Notes: generated by a model from the sequence alone, not told the origin. Counted from the stretch's first letter, positions 50,338 to 60,841 are shown. The stretch: 64,000 bases of DNA from Bacteroidota bacterium (GCA_008933805.1 WBUH01000006.1:124001-188000), one strand, 5' to 3'. Numbers and translations: made by a program.

Positions 50338-53136
50338 ATGAAATTAAAAATCCTGGGTTCTTTATTGTTAATGCTATTGGCATTATCATCGTTTGCCCAA
50401 AACGGCACTATTTCAGGAAAAGTGGTTGATGAAGCAACCGGCGAAGAAATGGTGGGCGTTACCATACAGGTACTAAACAACGGTAAGTTTACTACAACCG
50501 ATCTTTTTGGCGACTATGCCATCCGCGATTTAGCCCCCGGTACTTACACCATAGAGGTTAAATACGTTTCTTACTCAACAAAACGCATCAGCGATATTAT
50601 TGTTGCCAAAGGCGCTAACGTAACGGTTAACGTTACCATGCAGGAAGTGATAAGTGAAGTGGGCGAAGTAGTAGTTGAGGCTACCTATAAAAAGGAATCG
50701 ATTAACGCACTGCTGGTTCAGCAAAAAACAGCTATCCAAATCGGTGACGGTATATCAGCCGACATTATAAAGCAATCACCTGTGAGCAACTCGGGCGATG
50801 TGCTTAAAAAGGTGAGCGGCGCCAGTATACAAGGCGGTAAGTTTGCGGTAATACGCGGCTTGAACGACCGTTATAACACAGCCTACCTGAACGGCGCACC
50901 ACTACCCAGCACCGAACCTGACCGTCGTGCATTTTCGTTTGACATTATCCCTGCGGGTATGTTGGACAACATGGTGATTAGCAAAGCTGCTACACCTGAT
51001 ATGCCCGGTGATTTCTCGGGTGGTATTATCCAATTGAACACAAGGGATTTCCCCGCTGCTAATTATTACAACTTTTCACTTAGCACCGGATACAACACAG
51101 TTACTACCGGAAAAACATTTTTTGATTATGAAGGCGGAAGCCTTGACTGGGCCGGTTTTGATAACAGCCGCAAATTGCCCGAAGGCTTAACACAAGACAA
51201 TTTAGGCAGGATGGAAAAAACAACTGCCAACTCGCAAAAGTTTAAAAACGATTGGGGTAGTACCAAAATGACGGCAATGCCCAACGCCAGCCTTTCATTC
51301 TCAATGGGACAAGTGTTTAAAAAAGACTCGTCTGAATCTGAATTTGCAAGTGTATTTGGACTTAGCTATAGCCACTCATACAAAACCAACCCTATACGCC
51401 GCCAACAACGTTTGGTAGAAAGTACCGATAACCAATTACTATTGGATGTAAACGATACCCAGTATATAACCGAAGTTTTGTGGGGTGCTTTGTGGAACTT
51501 GTCGTATAAAATCAACAAGAACAACAAAATATCGTTGAAAAACCTTTACAACGTTAATGCTGAAGACCAAACTATTCACCGTTGGGGAACCAACTACGAT
51601 GCTGACCAAAACCAAAAGGCGGAGTCGTATTTTTATACCCAAAACCACATTTACTCAGCACAGCTTACCGGAGAACACATGTTCCCCAAAAACAAGATTA
51701 AATTTACTTGGACCGGCGGTTACAACAACATCCAACGCGATATACCTAATTACCGTATTATTCAATACCAAAAAGGAACTACAGCTCCTGATAGTACTTA
51801 CAACGTATTCTTAGGGCCCGCCCCCAGTGAGCGTTTTGGCGCACGCTTTTTCCAACGCCTGAAAGAAGAGCTTGCCAGCGTAGGCGGTGATGTGTTGATT
51901 CCGTTGAAGCAAATACGCAGTGTAAAAACCGACATGAAGGTAGGTGCTTACTTCCAAACCCGTAGCCGTAGCTTTGATGCGCGCTTTACAGGTTATACCG
52001 CAAACATTGGCGGTTTAGACCCACGTTTCTACTTACCGGTTGATAAAATATTTGCACAAGAAAACGGGTTTTTGATGGCTGAAGCCACTAACCCTAACGA
52101 TAAATACACTGCAAGCTCAGACTTGCGTGCTGCTTACATAATGTTTGACAACCGTATTGGCCGCAGGATTAGGGCTGTATGGGGTGTTCGCTACGAGAGC
52201 TTTGTACAACGTTTGGATTCGCGTAAGCAAGGTTCCGGTGACCCTGTGAGCATTGGCAAAGAAAACGCTGACCCATTGCCCTCTATCAACTTAACGTATG
52301 AAATGTCGGCCACAACCAACATTCGTGCATCATACAGCCGCACAGTTTCAAGGCCTGAGTTTAGGGAACTAGCCCCCTTCGGTTTCTTTGACTACAACAA
52401 CTTTAGCGTAGTAACCGGTAACGATTCGTTGGTACGCGCTACAATTAACAACTTCGACATTCGCTACGAAATTTACCCCGGCGAAGGACAGCTACTTTCA
52501 GTATCTGCGTTTTATAAAGACTTTACAAACCCTATTGAAGGTATTATTATTCCTAACGCGGGTGCAGGTTCATTTAACGCATCTTACAAAAACGCCCCTA
52601 AAGCTACTTTGTACGGTATTGAAATAGAAGCCCGCCGCAACCTTGGCTTTATTAAAAAGAACAGCGAGTTCTTTAAGAACTTTGTGTTGTTTGGAAACTT
52701 TGCCTACATCATCGGTGAGGTAGATTTGAGCAACGTTACCAGCTCTACTCAAAAAAGCCGCCCAATGCAAGGTCAATCTCCTTACGTGTTGAACGTTGGT
52801 GCACAAATGAAGGAATTGAAATCAGGCTTGCAGATTGCAACATCGGTTAACCGTGTAGGTCGTCGTATTGTGTTTGTAGGTACAGGTGATGCAGGTTTGT
52901 TCCCTCACTTGTGGGAAAACCCACGTACCGTTTGGGATTTGCAAATAAGCCGCAAGTTTGGCAAGTTTGATTTGAAACTGAGCGTATCAGACATTCTTGC
53001 ACAAAAACTAATCTTCTACCAAGACCGTAACAAAAACGGTAAGATGGATAGTTTTGAGAGCAACGAAGACATTCACTTTACCTCTTACACCCAAGGCCGT
53101 ACAATCAGCTTTGGTGCCTCGTACAGCCTACGTTAA
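50338..53136 (+). CDS. TonB-dependent outer-membrane receptor with carboxypeptidase-like N-domain
   Basis: A 932-residue protein. The signal peptide is 1-21 (ending SSFAQ). A CarboxypepD_reg-like domain (about 23-105: GTISGKVVDEATGEEMVGVT) is followed by the plug (about 130-230: SNSGDVLKKVSGASIQGGKF, FSFDIIPAGMLDNMVISKAA). The beta-barrel runs to the C-terminus (TQGRTISFGASYSLR, aromatic-poor end). It imports or senses a ligand across the outer membrane using TonB energy. It is followed, after a terminator, by a large T9SS protein; such pairs recur in Bacteroidota and may act together. Confidence 0.92.
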   Translation: MKLKILGSLLLMLLALSSFAQNGTISGKVVDEATGEEMVGVTIQVLNNGKFTTTDLFGDYAIRDLAPGTYTIEVKYVSYSTKRISDIIVAKGANVTVNVTMQEVISEVGEVVVEATYKKESINALLVQQKTAIQIGDGISADIIKQSPVSNSGDVLKKVSGASIQGGKFAVIRGLNDRYNTAYLNGAPLPSTEPDRRAFSFDIIPAGMLDNMVISKAATPDMPGDFSGGIIQLNTRDFPAANYYNFSLSTGYNTVTTGKTFFDYEGGSLDWAGFDNSRKLPEGLTQDNLGRMEKTTANSQKFKNDWGSTKMTAMPNASLSFSMGQVFKKDSSESEFASVFGLSYSHSYKTNPIRRQQRLVESTDNQLLLDVNDTQYITEVLWGALWNLSYKINKNNKISLKNLYNVNAEDQTIHRWGTNYDADQNQKAESYFYTQNHIYSAQLTGEHMFPKNKIKFTWTGGYNNIQRDIPNYRIIQYQKGTTAPDSTYNVFLGPAPSERFGARFFQRLKEELASVGGDVLIPLKQIRSVKTDMKVGAYFQTRSRSFDARFTGYTANIGGLDPRFYLPVDKIFAQENGFLMAEATNPNDKYTASSDLRAAYIMFDNRIGRRIRAVWGVRYESFVQRLDSRKQGSGDPVSIGKENADPLPSINLTYEMSATTNIRASYSRTVSRPEFRELAPFGFFDYNNFSVVTGNDSLVRATINNFDIRYEIYPGEGQLLSVSAFYKDFTNPIEGIIIPNAGAGSFNASYKNAPKATLYGIEIEARRNLGFIKKNSEFFKNFVLFGNFAYIIGEVDLSNVTSSTQKSRPMQGQSPYVLNVGAQMKELKSGLQIATSVNRVGRRIVFVGTGDAGLFPHLWENPRTVWDLQISRKFGKFDLKLSVSDILAQKLIFYQDRNKNGKMDSFESNEDIHFTSYTQGRTISFGASYSLR

Positions 53137-53174
53137 CAAAACGTTAACTGTTTTAGATAAAATTATAGTTTAAG

Positions 53175-53200
53175 CGCCCCTTTACTAAAGGGGCGTTTTT
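53175..53200 (+). terminator. rho-independent terminator after the TonB receptor gene
   Basis: Arms CGCCCCTTT and AAAGGGGCG with a three-base loop, followed by TTTTT; 38 bases after the stop. Confidence 0.88.
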
Positions 53201-53329
53201 ATTATACGGCTTATTTACAGGGAATTGTGTTTTTATCAAATAGGCATTTAACATTCTTTTAACCAAGTTTTAACACACACACAAAGTGGGGCTTCTAATC
53301 TTGCACCCAAAGAAAAATCATCAAGAAAC

Positions 53330-56300
53330 ATGAAAAAATTATTTTTTACTTTACTTGCCGTGTTTGCAGCAAGCTTCATGTTCGGACAGATAGTAGTGAA
53401 TGCCGACATTACTACTAACACCACATGGACTGCTAACAACAGGTACGAACTAAAGAACATTGTGTTCGTTACCAACGGAGCAACTCTAACAATTGAGCCC
53501 GGTACCGTTATTATGGGTGACTCAGCATCCAAAGGTACTTTGGTTATTACCCCCGGCTCTAAAATATATGCCGTAGGTTCAGTAGAAAAACCGATAGTAT
53601 TTACCAGCAACCAACCTGCAGGAAGCCGTACTCGCGGTAGCTGGGGTGGTTTGGTACTTTTAGGTAATGCAAAAATCAACGTACCGGGTGGTACTGCAAA
53701 AGTAGAAGGCATTATTGATGCTAAAGGTACTTACGGTGGTAACGACGACGATGATTCATCAGGTGTTTTGAAATACATCCGTATTGAATTTGCCGGTGTT
53801 CCTTTGAACCCTAACCAAGAGATTAACTCACTTACTATGGGTGGTGTAGGTCGCAAAACCTCAATCTCTCACATTATGGTTACCGAAGCTTATGACGACT
53901 CTTACGAGTGGTTTGGCGGTACTGTAAACGCTAAATACCTTATTGCTAACCGCGGTTGGGATGATGATTTTGATACAGATTTCGGTTATACTGGTAAAGT
54001 ACAGTTTGGTGTTGTTGTTCGCGACCCGGCTATCGCCGACCCAGGTTCAGGTTCTTCATCATTTTTCGAATCAGATAACGACGGTACAGGTTCAACCAAC
54101 ACTCCTCAAACAGCTCCTGTATTCTCAAACATTACTGTTATCGGGCCATTGCAAACGTCTTCAACCAGCATCAACACAAACTTCGTTCGTGCTGCGCAAT
54201 TGCGTCGTAACACAGCCCTATCACTATTCAACTCAGTAGTTACCGGTTACCCTCGCGGTATTATGGTTGACGGTGCTGCAGCTGTTGCCAACGCAACCGC
54301 AGGTACTCTAGATGTTCGTAACACATTGTTTGCAGGTATCCCAACCAACCAAAAATTCTACACCAACCAAGGCTCTTTTGATGCTTACGCTTGGGGTAAC
54401 GCTACAGGAAAAGGTAACGACAGCGTAACTAACAGTTCTGATATTAACGTTGTTAACCAAACTACTTTCAACGCTCTTGATTTGAGGCCAAACACAGGTT
54501 CTCCTGCTTTAACAGGTGCTGCTTTTGCTGATGCTAAACTACAAGGCGGTTTCTTCTCAACTACTACTTACCGTGGTGCGTTTTCACAAAACGATACTTG
54601 GGCTGATTGCTGGTGTAAGTGGGATGCTCAAGGCGAAAACTACACCAACGGTGTTAACTATACTGCTACTTCTGATTTTACAGTAAACGTAAACGGTGCC
54701 ACAGTATCAGTAACTAACAACTCAACCAACGCTACTTCATACTCTTGGAACTTTGGTGACCCTAACAGCACAAACGACGTGTTTACTGTTCAATCACCAG
54801 CTCCTTACACTTATACCTCAAACGGTACTTACAACATCACTTTAGTGGTTCGTAACGGTAACTGTCCTCCAAAAACCATCACTAAATCAATTCAAATCAC
54901 TTCATTGGTTTCTCAAACTGTAGTTGTTGCCGGAGATATCACCACTAACACTACTTGGACCAGCGACAAAATTTATGAATTGAAAAACATCGTGTTTGTT
55001 ACAAACAACGCTGAACTTACAATCCAACCCGGTACTATTATCAAAGGTGACTCTGCTACTAAAGGTACTTTGGTTATCACTCGCGGTTCAAAACTATTTG
55101 CAATAGGAACTAAAACTCAACCTATCGTTTTCACATCTAACCAACCAGCAGGTAGCCGCAAACGTGGTAGCTGGGGTGGTGTAGTATTGTTGGGTAGGGC
55201 TACTATCAACGTTCCCGGCGGTACTGCTATTGTTGAAGGTATTACCGATGTTAAAGGTACTTACGGTGGTAACGACGATGCTGATAACTCAGGTGAATTG
55301 AAATACGTTCGTATTGAATATGCAGGTGTTCCTTTGAACCCTAACCAAGAGATTAACTCACTTACTATGGGCGGTGTAGGTAGCGGAACAAAAATCAGCT
55401 ACGTACAAGTAACCGAAGCTTTTGACGACTCTTACGAGTGGTTTGGCGGTACTGTAGATGGTAAATACCTTATCTGTAACCGTGGATGGGATGATGATTT
55501 TGATACTGACTTCGGTTTCCGTGGTAAAATTCAATTTGGTGTAGTATTGCGCGACCCAGCTATCGCTGACCCAGGTTCTGGCTCTTCAGCTTCATTTGAA
55601 TCTGATAACGATGCTGCCGGTTCAAGCAACACTCCTCAAACATCTCCTGTATTCTCAAACATTACCGTTGTAGGTCCTCGCGCTGTTGCTGGTCAATCAA
55701 TCAACAGCAACTACGTTCGTGCTTTGCAAATCCGTCGTAACTCAGCTACTTCAGTATTCAACTCAGCATTTGCCGGTTACACTGATGGTTTGTTTATCGA
55801 TGGTTCAGCTTCATCAACCAACGCTACCAACGGTGCTCTTGCATTCAAAAACAACGTAATGGCCGGTTTCACAAGGAACTTCCGTAGCAACACTGCTTCG
55901 TTTGATATTAACACTTGGGTAAAAACTACAGGTTTCAACAACGATACTGTTGTTCTTTCAACCGACTTGCGTTTGAACGATCCTTATACATTTGCTAACC
56001 CTGATTTGAAACCTAACGCTACTTCACCATTGCTAACCGGCGCCAACTTTACTGATGCTAAATTGCAAAATGCGTTCTTTACTACTACAACTTACCGTGG
56101 TGCATTTGCACAAAACGATACTTGGACTGATTGCTGGACTAAGTGGGATCCACAAAGTGAAACTTACAACTCAGCTATCAACTACGTAAAAGCTACTGCA
56201 CAAGGTAACGGTCAAGTACAATTTGGTGGTTACACTTACAAATTCACCAACAGCTCACTAAACGCTGATAAGTATTTCTGGGATTTTGGTAACGGTGATA

Positions 56301-56695
56301 CCGATACTGCTAAAAACCCAACCTATACGTTCCCTTCAGACGGTCCTAAAGCAGTTAAGCTTATTGCCTTCTCTGGTTGCGGAAACGACAGCACAACCAT
56401 CAACATCACTGTTGTGAACGTTCCTGAAGTTGCCCGTAAAGTAGAAGCGTTGGTATATCCAAACCCTGCTCAAAACATTCTTAATGTTGAGTTTAACATG
56501 CCGGTTATGGAAAATGTTAAAATCATCGTTACAGATATCACAGGTAAAACAGTTGTAAATGCTTACGAAGTTGAAAACGCCTTCGGTCGTCAAAACCTAA
56601 GCCTAAATACATCTGAATTTAACAACGGTGTGTACTTCATCAACATTAGCACTCCTACTGCTATGGGTACTCACAAGTTTGTTATCATCAAGTAA
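53330..56695 (+). CDS. large T9SS type A secreted protein with internal duplication and PKD domains
   Basis: A 1121-residue protein with signal peptide 1-19. Two homologous blocks of about 410 residues (about 22-430 and 532-960), offset by 510 codons, carry beta-helix-like sequence (ELKNIVFVTNGATLTIEPGT, PIVFTSNQPAGSR). Each is followed by a PKD-like domain (YSWNFGD; YFWDFGNGDTDTAKNPTYTF). The sorting domain (about 1045-1121: VYPNPAQNILNVEF, ITGKTVV, NNGVYFINI) ends in KFVIIK. Codons are strongly biased to GGT, AAC, GTT, CGT and similar, unlike neighbouring genes. It is probably an abundant surface protein. Paired with the TonB receptor upstream. Confidence 0.88.
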   Translation: MKKLFFTLLAVFAASFMFGQIVVNADITTNTTWTANNRYELKNIVFVTNGATLTIEPGTVIMGDSASKGTLVITPGSKIYAVGSVEKPIVFTSNQPAGSRTRGSWGGLVLLGNAKINVPGGTAKVEGIIDAKGTYGGNDDDDSSGVLKYIRIEFAGVPLNPNQEINSLTMGGVGRKTSISHIMVTEAYDDSYEWFGGTVNAKYLIANRGWDDDFDTDFGYTGKVQFGVVVRDPAIADPGSGSSSFFESDNDGTGSTNTPQTAPVFSNITVIGPLQTSSTSINTNFVRAAQLRRNTALSLFNSVVTGYPRGIMVDGAAAVANATAGTLDVRNTLFAGIPTNQKFYTNQGSFDAYAWGNATGKGNDSVTNSSDINVVNQTTFNALDLRPNTGSPALTGAAFADAKLQGGFFSTTTYRGAFSQNDTWADCWCKWDAQGENYTNGVNYTATSDFTVNVNGATVSVTNNSTNATSYSWNFGDPNSTNDVFTVQSPAPYTYTSNGTYNITLVVRNGNCPPKTITKSIQITSLVSQTVVVAGDITTNTTWTSDKIYELKNIVFVTNNAELTIQPGTIIKGDSATKGTLVITRGSKLFAIGTKTQPIVFTSNQPAGSRKRGSWGGVVLLGRATINVPGGTAIVEGITDVKGTYGGNDDADNSGELKYVRIEYAGVPLNPNQEINSLTMGGVGSGTKISYVQVTEAFDDSYEWFGGTVDGKYLICNRGWDDDFDTDFGFRGKIQFGVVLRDPAIADPGSGSSASFESDNDAAGSSNTPQTSPVFSNITVVGPRAVAGQSINSNYVRALQIRRNSATSVFNSAFAGYTDGLFIDGSASSTNATNGALAFKNNVMAGFTRNFRSNTASFDINTWVKTTGFNNDTVVLSTDLRLNDPYTFANPDLKPNATSPLLTGANFTDAKLQNAFFTTTTYRGAFAQNDTWTDCWTKWDPQSETYNSAINYVKATAQGNGQVQFGGYTYKFTNSSLNADKYFWDFGNGDTDTAKNPTYTFPSDGPKAVKLIAFSGCGNDSTTINITVVNVPEVARKVEALVYPNPAQNILNVEFNMPVMENVKIIVTDITGKTVVNAYEVENAFGRQNLSLNTSEFNNGVYFINISTPTAMGTHKFVIIK

Positions 56696-56724
56696 TAATA
56701 AACCACTTTTTAAAAGTTGATAAG

Positions 56725-56750
56725 GCCCGCACTATGTGCGGGCTTTTTTG
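56725..56750 (+). terminator. rho-independent terminator after the duplicated T9SS gene
   Basis: Perfect arms GCCCGCAC and GTGCGGGC with loop TAT, followed by TTTTTT. Confidence 0.9.
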
Positions 56751-56916
56751 TTTTTCGGGCTGCAGCAAAAACTTCATGTTTTTTTGAACGCACCCAATAC
56801 TTATGTGTATAATGCAAAAGCAACGCTAGGGCACAGTTTGCCCATCTTGGGTTGTTAAGGGCGGGTTTAGCAAACGTTAAGCTATGTGTTTTTAGGTCAA
56901 TGTAATTGCATACCTA

Positions 56917-56946
56917 TTGGCAGGCTTAAAATCTTTGCTATTTTTG
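56917..56946 (+). promoter_or_regulatory. complete Bacteroidota promoter (-33 TTG and -7 TAnnTTTG)
   Basis: TTG at 56917-56919 and TATTTTTG at 56939-56946, spacer 19 bases, which is the best spacing in the window. It lies 17 bases before ATG 56964 and probably drives the methyltransferase and first DUF2723 gene. Confidence 0.65.
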
Positions 56947-56963
56947 CCGTTTGGAGATAATTT

Positions 56964-57746
56964 ATGGCTAAGATACACGACAGGGAAAGGCCTAGTTTTG
57001 AGCCTTCTAATAACGTAACAGTGCAACGCTGCTTTTATGCCTACGAATGGGCTGAAGAATTTGTGAAAGGCAAGCGCGTAGCCGATATAGGCTGTGGTAC
57101 CGGATACGGCACCATTCATTTGGCAAAATTTGCCGAAAGTGCCGTTGGGGTAGATTACAGTGTGGAAACGGTAGCACAAAACAAAAAAGACAACGCACAC
57201 ATTACCAACCTTGAGTTTATAAACTGCACGGTACCGCCTATTACGCTACCCGATGCAAGTTTTGACGTGGTAACGGCGTTTCAGTTTATTGAGCATTTGA
57301 ACGACCCCTTGGGTTTTATAAAAGAAGCTAAACGCATTTTGAAACCCGGCGGTGTGTTTTTGTGCACCACTGTAAACGCAAAAATGTCATTAGCCCGCAA
57401 CCCCTTCCACGTGTTTGAATACACGTTTGACGGCATGGAGGCTGATTTCCGCAAAGTTTTCGGCGATGTAGAAATGATTGGTTTGCAAGGAAACGACCGC
57501 GTAAACGAATACTACAAACAAAATGCTAAGTGGGTTCGCAGTATTATGAAGTGGGATATATTGGGATTGCACAAAATATTGCCCGGCAAAGTATTGGCGT
57601 TTCCGTATAACTTGCTTACCAGCATGATGCGTCGCAACCTTATGGAAGAGAACAAACAAACAACTGACATAAATACGTCGGATTTCTTTTTACAAAAAGA
57701 TAACCTTGATAAAACTTGGGATATATTCGTAATTGCAAAAAATTAA
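56964..57746 (+). CDS. class I SAM-dependent methyltransferase
   Basis: A 260-residue protein with motif I VADIGCGTGYGTIHLAKF (about 40-57), acidic loop VGVDYSVETV, motif IV FDVVTAFQFIEHLNDP and ILKPGGVFLCTTVNA. This is the Methyltransf_11/UbiG group. The N-terminus (RERPSFEPSNNVTVQR) resembles methyltransferases in glycan gene clusters. It stands 26 bases before a DUF2723 glycosyltransferase gene, with which it is likely co-transcribed; methylation of a sugar is possible but inferred. Confidence 0.82.
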   Translation: MAKIHDRERPSFEPSNNVTVQRCFYAYEWAEEFVKGKRVADIGCGTGYGTIHLAKFAESAVGVDYSVETVAQNKKDNAHITNLEFINCTVPPITLPDASFDVVTAFQFIEHLNDPLGFIKEAKRILKPGGVFLCTTVNAKMSLARNPFHVFEYTFDGMEADFRKVFGDVEMIGLQGNDRVNEYYKQNAKWVRSIMKWDILGLHKILPGKVLAFPYNLLTSMMRRNLMEENKQTTDINTSDFFLQKDNLDKTWDIFVIAKN

Positions 57747-57772
57747 AATTGCTTTCCGCTTAGAACTAAGAC

Positions 57773-60700
57773 ATGAACAATTACAAAAAGATAAATAACA
57801 TTTTCGGCTGGTTGTCGTTTGTGGCGGCTTTTGCCGTGTATGCGCTAACCATGGAGCCAACATCCAGCTTCTGGGATTGCGGCGAGTTTATTTCGGCATC
57901 ATACGGTTTGCAAGTAGTGCACCCGCCGGGCGCGCCCCTGTTTTTGATAATAGGCCGCTTCTTTTCATTGTTTGCCGGCGATAATCTGCAAATGGTTGCA
58001 CCGTTGGTAAACATGGTGTCGGTGCTTTCAAGCGCATTTTGCGTAATGTTTACTTTTTGGATTACCACCTACTTCGGTCGCAAACTGGTACAAAAAACCG
58101 TTGCACAACCGGGTATGGGTCATACAATAGCCATTATGGGTGCCGGTTTGGTGGCCGCACTTACCCTTACCTTTAGCGATACCTTCTGGTTTTCTGCTGT
58201 TGAGGCTGAGGTGTACGCTGCTTCATCATTCTTTACCGCCATTACCTTTTGGGCCATTTTGAAATGGGAAGAAAATGCAGACGACCCCACCAGCGACAAA
58301 TGGTTGGTGTTTATAGGTTACCTAATCGGTTTGGCAATTGGTGTCCATTTATTGAACCTGTTGGTTATTCCTGCAATTGTTTATGTGTACTACTTCCGCC
58401 GTTACAACGGTAAAATTACTCGCAAGGGTCTTATCCTTGCCGGTTTGTTGGGCGGTGTAATACTTGTGTTTGTTCAGTTGGGTGTTATTCCCGGTATTCC
58501 TTCAATTGCCGCAAAATTTGACTTGTTTTTTGTGAATTCACTAAAAACAGGCTTTGGTGTAGGTGCTATTTTCTTTATGGCATTGCTGATGGCCGCTACC
58601 GTTTACGGCATTATTTATACCCGCCGCAGGGGCAAAGTGTTCTTTAACACTATGTTGCTGTGCTTCTCGTTCATTATCATCGGTTACTCTTCATACACAA
58701 TGGTGTTGATACGCTCACGCGCCAACCCCCCCATTGACATGAACAACCCTGATGACCCCTTTAACCTTGTTTATTACCTGAACCGTGAACAATACGGCGA
58801 CCGTCCGTTGTTGCGCGGCCCATACTTTACCGTTAAGCGCGAAGACTATACGTTTGAAGAAAAATCAAAACGCTACCGCCGCATGGACAACAAGTATGCG
58901 GTAATTGGCCAAAACTATAAGTTTGTTTACAAAGACAAAGACCAAATATTCTTCCCACGTATATACGACCACAACGATGCCAGCCACGCACAAGGCTACC
59001 GTTTGTGGAGCGGCATGAGCGAAACGCAAAAGCCGAAGTATAAAAACAACATCAAGTTCTTTATTGATTACCAAATGAACTGGATGTATTTCCGCTACTT
59101 TATGTGGAACTTTAGCGGAAGGCAGAACGATGAGCAGGGTATGATAGGTTTGGTAAACGGTAACTGGATTTCAGGTATTCCGTTTGTTGACGAAGCCCGC
59201 CTTGGGCCTCAAGCCAATATCCCTGAAGATTATACCAAAAACAGAGGCCGCAACAAATACTACATGTTGCCCTTTATCTTAGGTATCATCGGTTTAATAT
59301 TCCATATTAAGAACGCTCGCGGAGACTCGTTTATCTTGGGAATACTATTCCTGATAACCGGTGCAGTACTGATAATTTACCTAAACCCGCCACCGTTTGA
59401 ACCCCGTGAACGTGATTACGTATTTGTGGGGTCATTCCAAGTATTCTGTACGTGGGTCGGTCTTGCAGTATTAGCCCTAGTAACGTGGTTAAGCAAAAGA
59501 ATTTCGCCAATGGCAGCAGCAGGAGCAGCTACCGTGGTGTGTCTGTTGGCTGCCCCTATGTTGATGGCCAGCCAAAACTGGGACGACCACGACCGCAGCA
59601 ACCGTTACATGACCATTGATTTTGCGAAAGACTACTTGAACTCGTGTCCTAAAAATGCCATCTTGTTTACCAATGGTGATAACGACACTTACCCGCTGTG
59701 GTATGCCCAAAACGTAGAGAAATACCGCACAGACGTGCGTGTAATTAACTACAGTTTGTTGGGTGATGGTGAATATGCCAACGGACTACGAAACGCAGCG
59801 TATGAATCAGCTCCGATTAAACTTTCGTTTTCTGTAGACCAATGCTTGATTGACAAGTACCAACACATACCTCATATACCCGGTAATCCTAAATACAGCC
59901 CGAATGAGTATTATGAGTTGAAAGATATGATGGCCTTTGCAGCAAGTACCAACGAGGCAAACATGTACTACAATACCAACGCAAACCCACCTGAGTACAT
60001 TCCTTATATCCCTGCTAAGAAATTCAAAATCACAGTGGATATGAATAAGTACATAGCCAACGGATGGGTAGCAGCCAACGATACCATTAACCGTGTGAAC
60101 GAATTAACGTTTGACCTACCCGGAAATGCTTTGTACAAAAACGGATTGTTGCTATTAGATATTATCGCAAACAACTCAGCCGACAGGCCGATATGCTTTA
60201 CCACTACTACCGGTAACGATGTGTACATGGGCTTAACCGATTATTTTGAAATGCGCGGATTGGTGTACCGTTTGGTACCCTTCAAAACCCCATCAACATC
60301 ACAAAACACTCACGGCCGTGTAAATACAGATACCTTGAACAAGTTGTTGGTAGAAACCTACGCATGGGGCGGTATGGAGAAATACCCAATGTATGTTGAC
60401 GACAAAGCCAAATTAGTTCCTTACAATGTTCGTAACCACTTTGGCCGATTGGCAGAAGCACTTGTAGCAGAAGGCAAAAACGAAAAAGCAATTGCAGCTA
60501 TCGACCACTGCTTGAAATCGATACCTAACGACAACTATCCATATACCGACAACATGGTGTACTTGGTTGATTTGTATTACGCCGCAGGAGCTAAAGAAAA
60601 AGGCCGTTCATTAATGAATGCCTTAATAAAGAGCGCCAAAGAAAGGTTTGAATACTTTGGAGCTTTTAAAGGCTCAAAAGCCAAAGACATTGGTGTATCA

Positions 60701-60826
60701 GAAGAAAAACGCTATGCTTTAGGCGCGTTGCAAAACTGTGCTTCAATAGCTAATAAATACGGCGAAAAACAAGTGGTTGACGAGTTGCAGAAATACATTC
60801 AGCAATTTCCCAACACCAATAATTAA
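57773..60826 (+). CDS. DUF2723 (TMEM260-like) membrane glycosyltransferase, copy 1
   Basis: A 1017-residue protein. The DUF2723 membrane domain (about 10-300, with further helices to about 610) has TSSFWDCGEFISASYGLQVV and HPPGAPLF in the first loop, the conserved acidic CGE site of this GT-C-like family. TFSDTFWFSAVEAEVYA follows. The C-terminal soluble part (about 620-1017) has QNWDDHDRSNRYM, FTNGDNDTYPLWYAQNVEKY and TPR-like helices. The human relative TMEM260 is a protein O-mannosyltransferase. The bacterial acceptor is unknown; an exported protein or glycan is inferred. Confidence 0.88.
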   Translation: MNNYKKINNIFGWLSFVAAFAVYALTMEPTSSFWDCGEFISASYGLQVVHPPGAPLFLIIGRFFSLFAGDNLQMVAPLVNMVSVLSSAFCVMFTFWITTYFGRKLVQKTVAQPGMGHTIAIMGAGLVAALTLTFSDTFWFSAVEAEVYAASSFFTAITFWAILKWEENADDPTSDKWLVFIGYLIGLAIGVHLLNLLVIPAIVYVYYFRRYNGKITRKGLILAGLLGGVILVFVQLGVIPGIPSIAAKFDLFFVNSLKTGFGVGAIFFMALLMAATVYGIIYTRRRGKVFFNTMLLCFSFIIIGYSSYTMVLIRSRANPPIDMNNPDDPFNLVYYLNREQYGDRPLLRGPYFTVKREDYTFEEKSKRYRRMDNKYAVIGQNYKFVYKDKDQIFFPRIYDHNDASHAQGYRLWSGMSETQKPKYKNNIKFFIDYQMNWMYFRYFMWNFSGRQNDEQGMIGLVNGNWISGIPFVDEARLGPQANIPEDYTKNRGRNKYYMLPFILGIIGLIFHIKNARGDSFILGILFLITGAVLIIYLNPPPFEPRERDYVFVGSFQVFCTWVGLAVLALVTWLSKRISPMAAAGAATVVCLLAAPMLMASQNWDDHDRSNRYMTIDFAKDYLNSCPKNAILFTNGDNDTYPLWYAQNVEKYRTDVRVINYSLLGDGEYANGLRNAAYESAPIKLSFSVDQCLIDKYQHIPHIPGNPKYSPNEYYELKDMMAFAASTNEANMYYNTNANPPEYIPYIPAKKFKITVDMNKYIANGWVAANDTINRVNELTFDLPGNALYKNGLLLLDIIANNSADRPICFTTTTGNDVYMGLTDYFEMRGLVYRLVPFKTPSTSQNTHGRVNTDTLNKLLVETYAWGGMEKYPMYVDDKAKLVPYNVRNHFGRLAEALVAEGKNEKAIAAIDHCLKSIPNDNYPYTDNMVYLVDLYYAAGAKEKGRSLMNALIKSAKERFEYFGAFKGSKAKDIGVSEEKRYALGALQNCASIANKYGEKQVVDELQKYIQQFPNTNN

Positions 60827-60841
60827 ATAACTCATTAAGCA

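Noticed and set aside
53391-56150. Repeated blocks considered as a CRISPR array or tandem satellite
   Set aside because: The repeat is a two-copy, in-frame protein duplication of about 1.5 kb; no short regularly spaced repeats.
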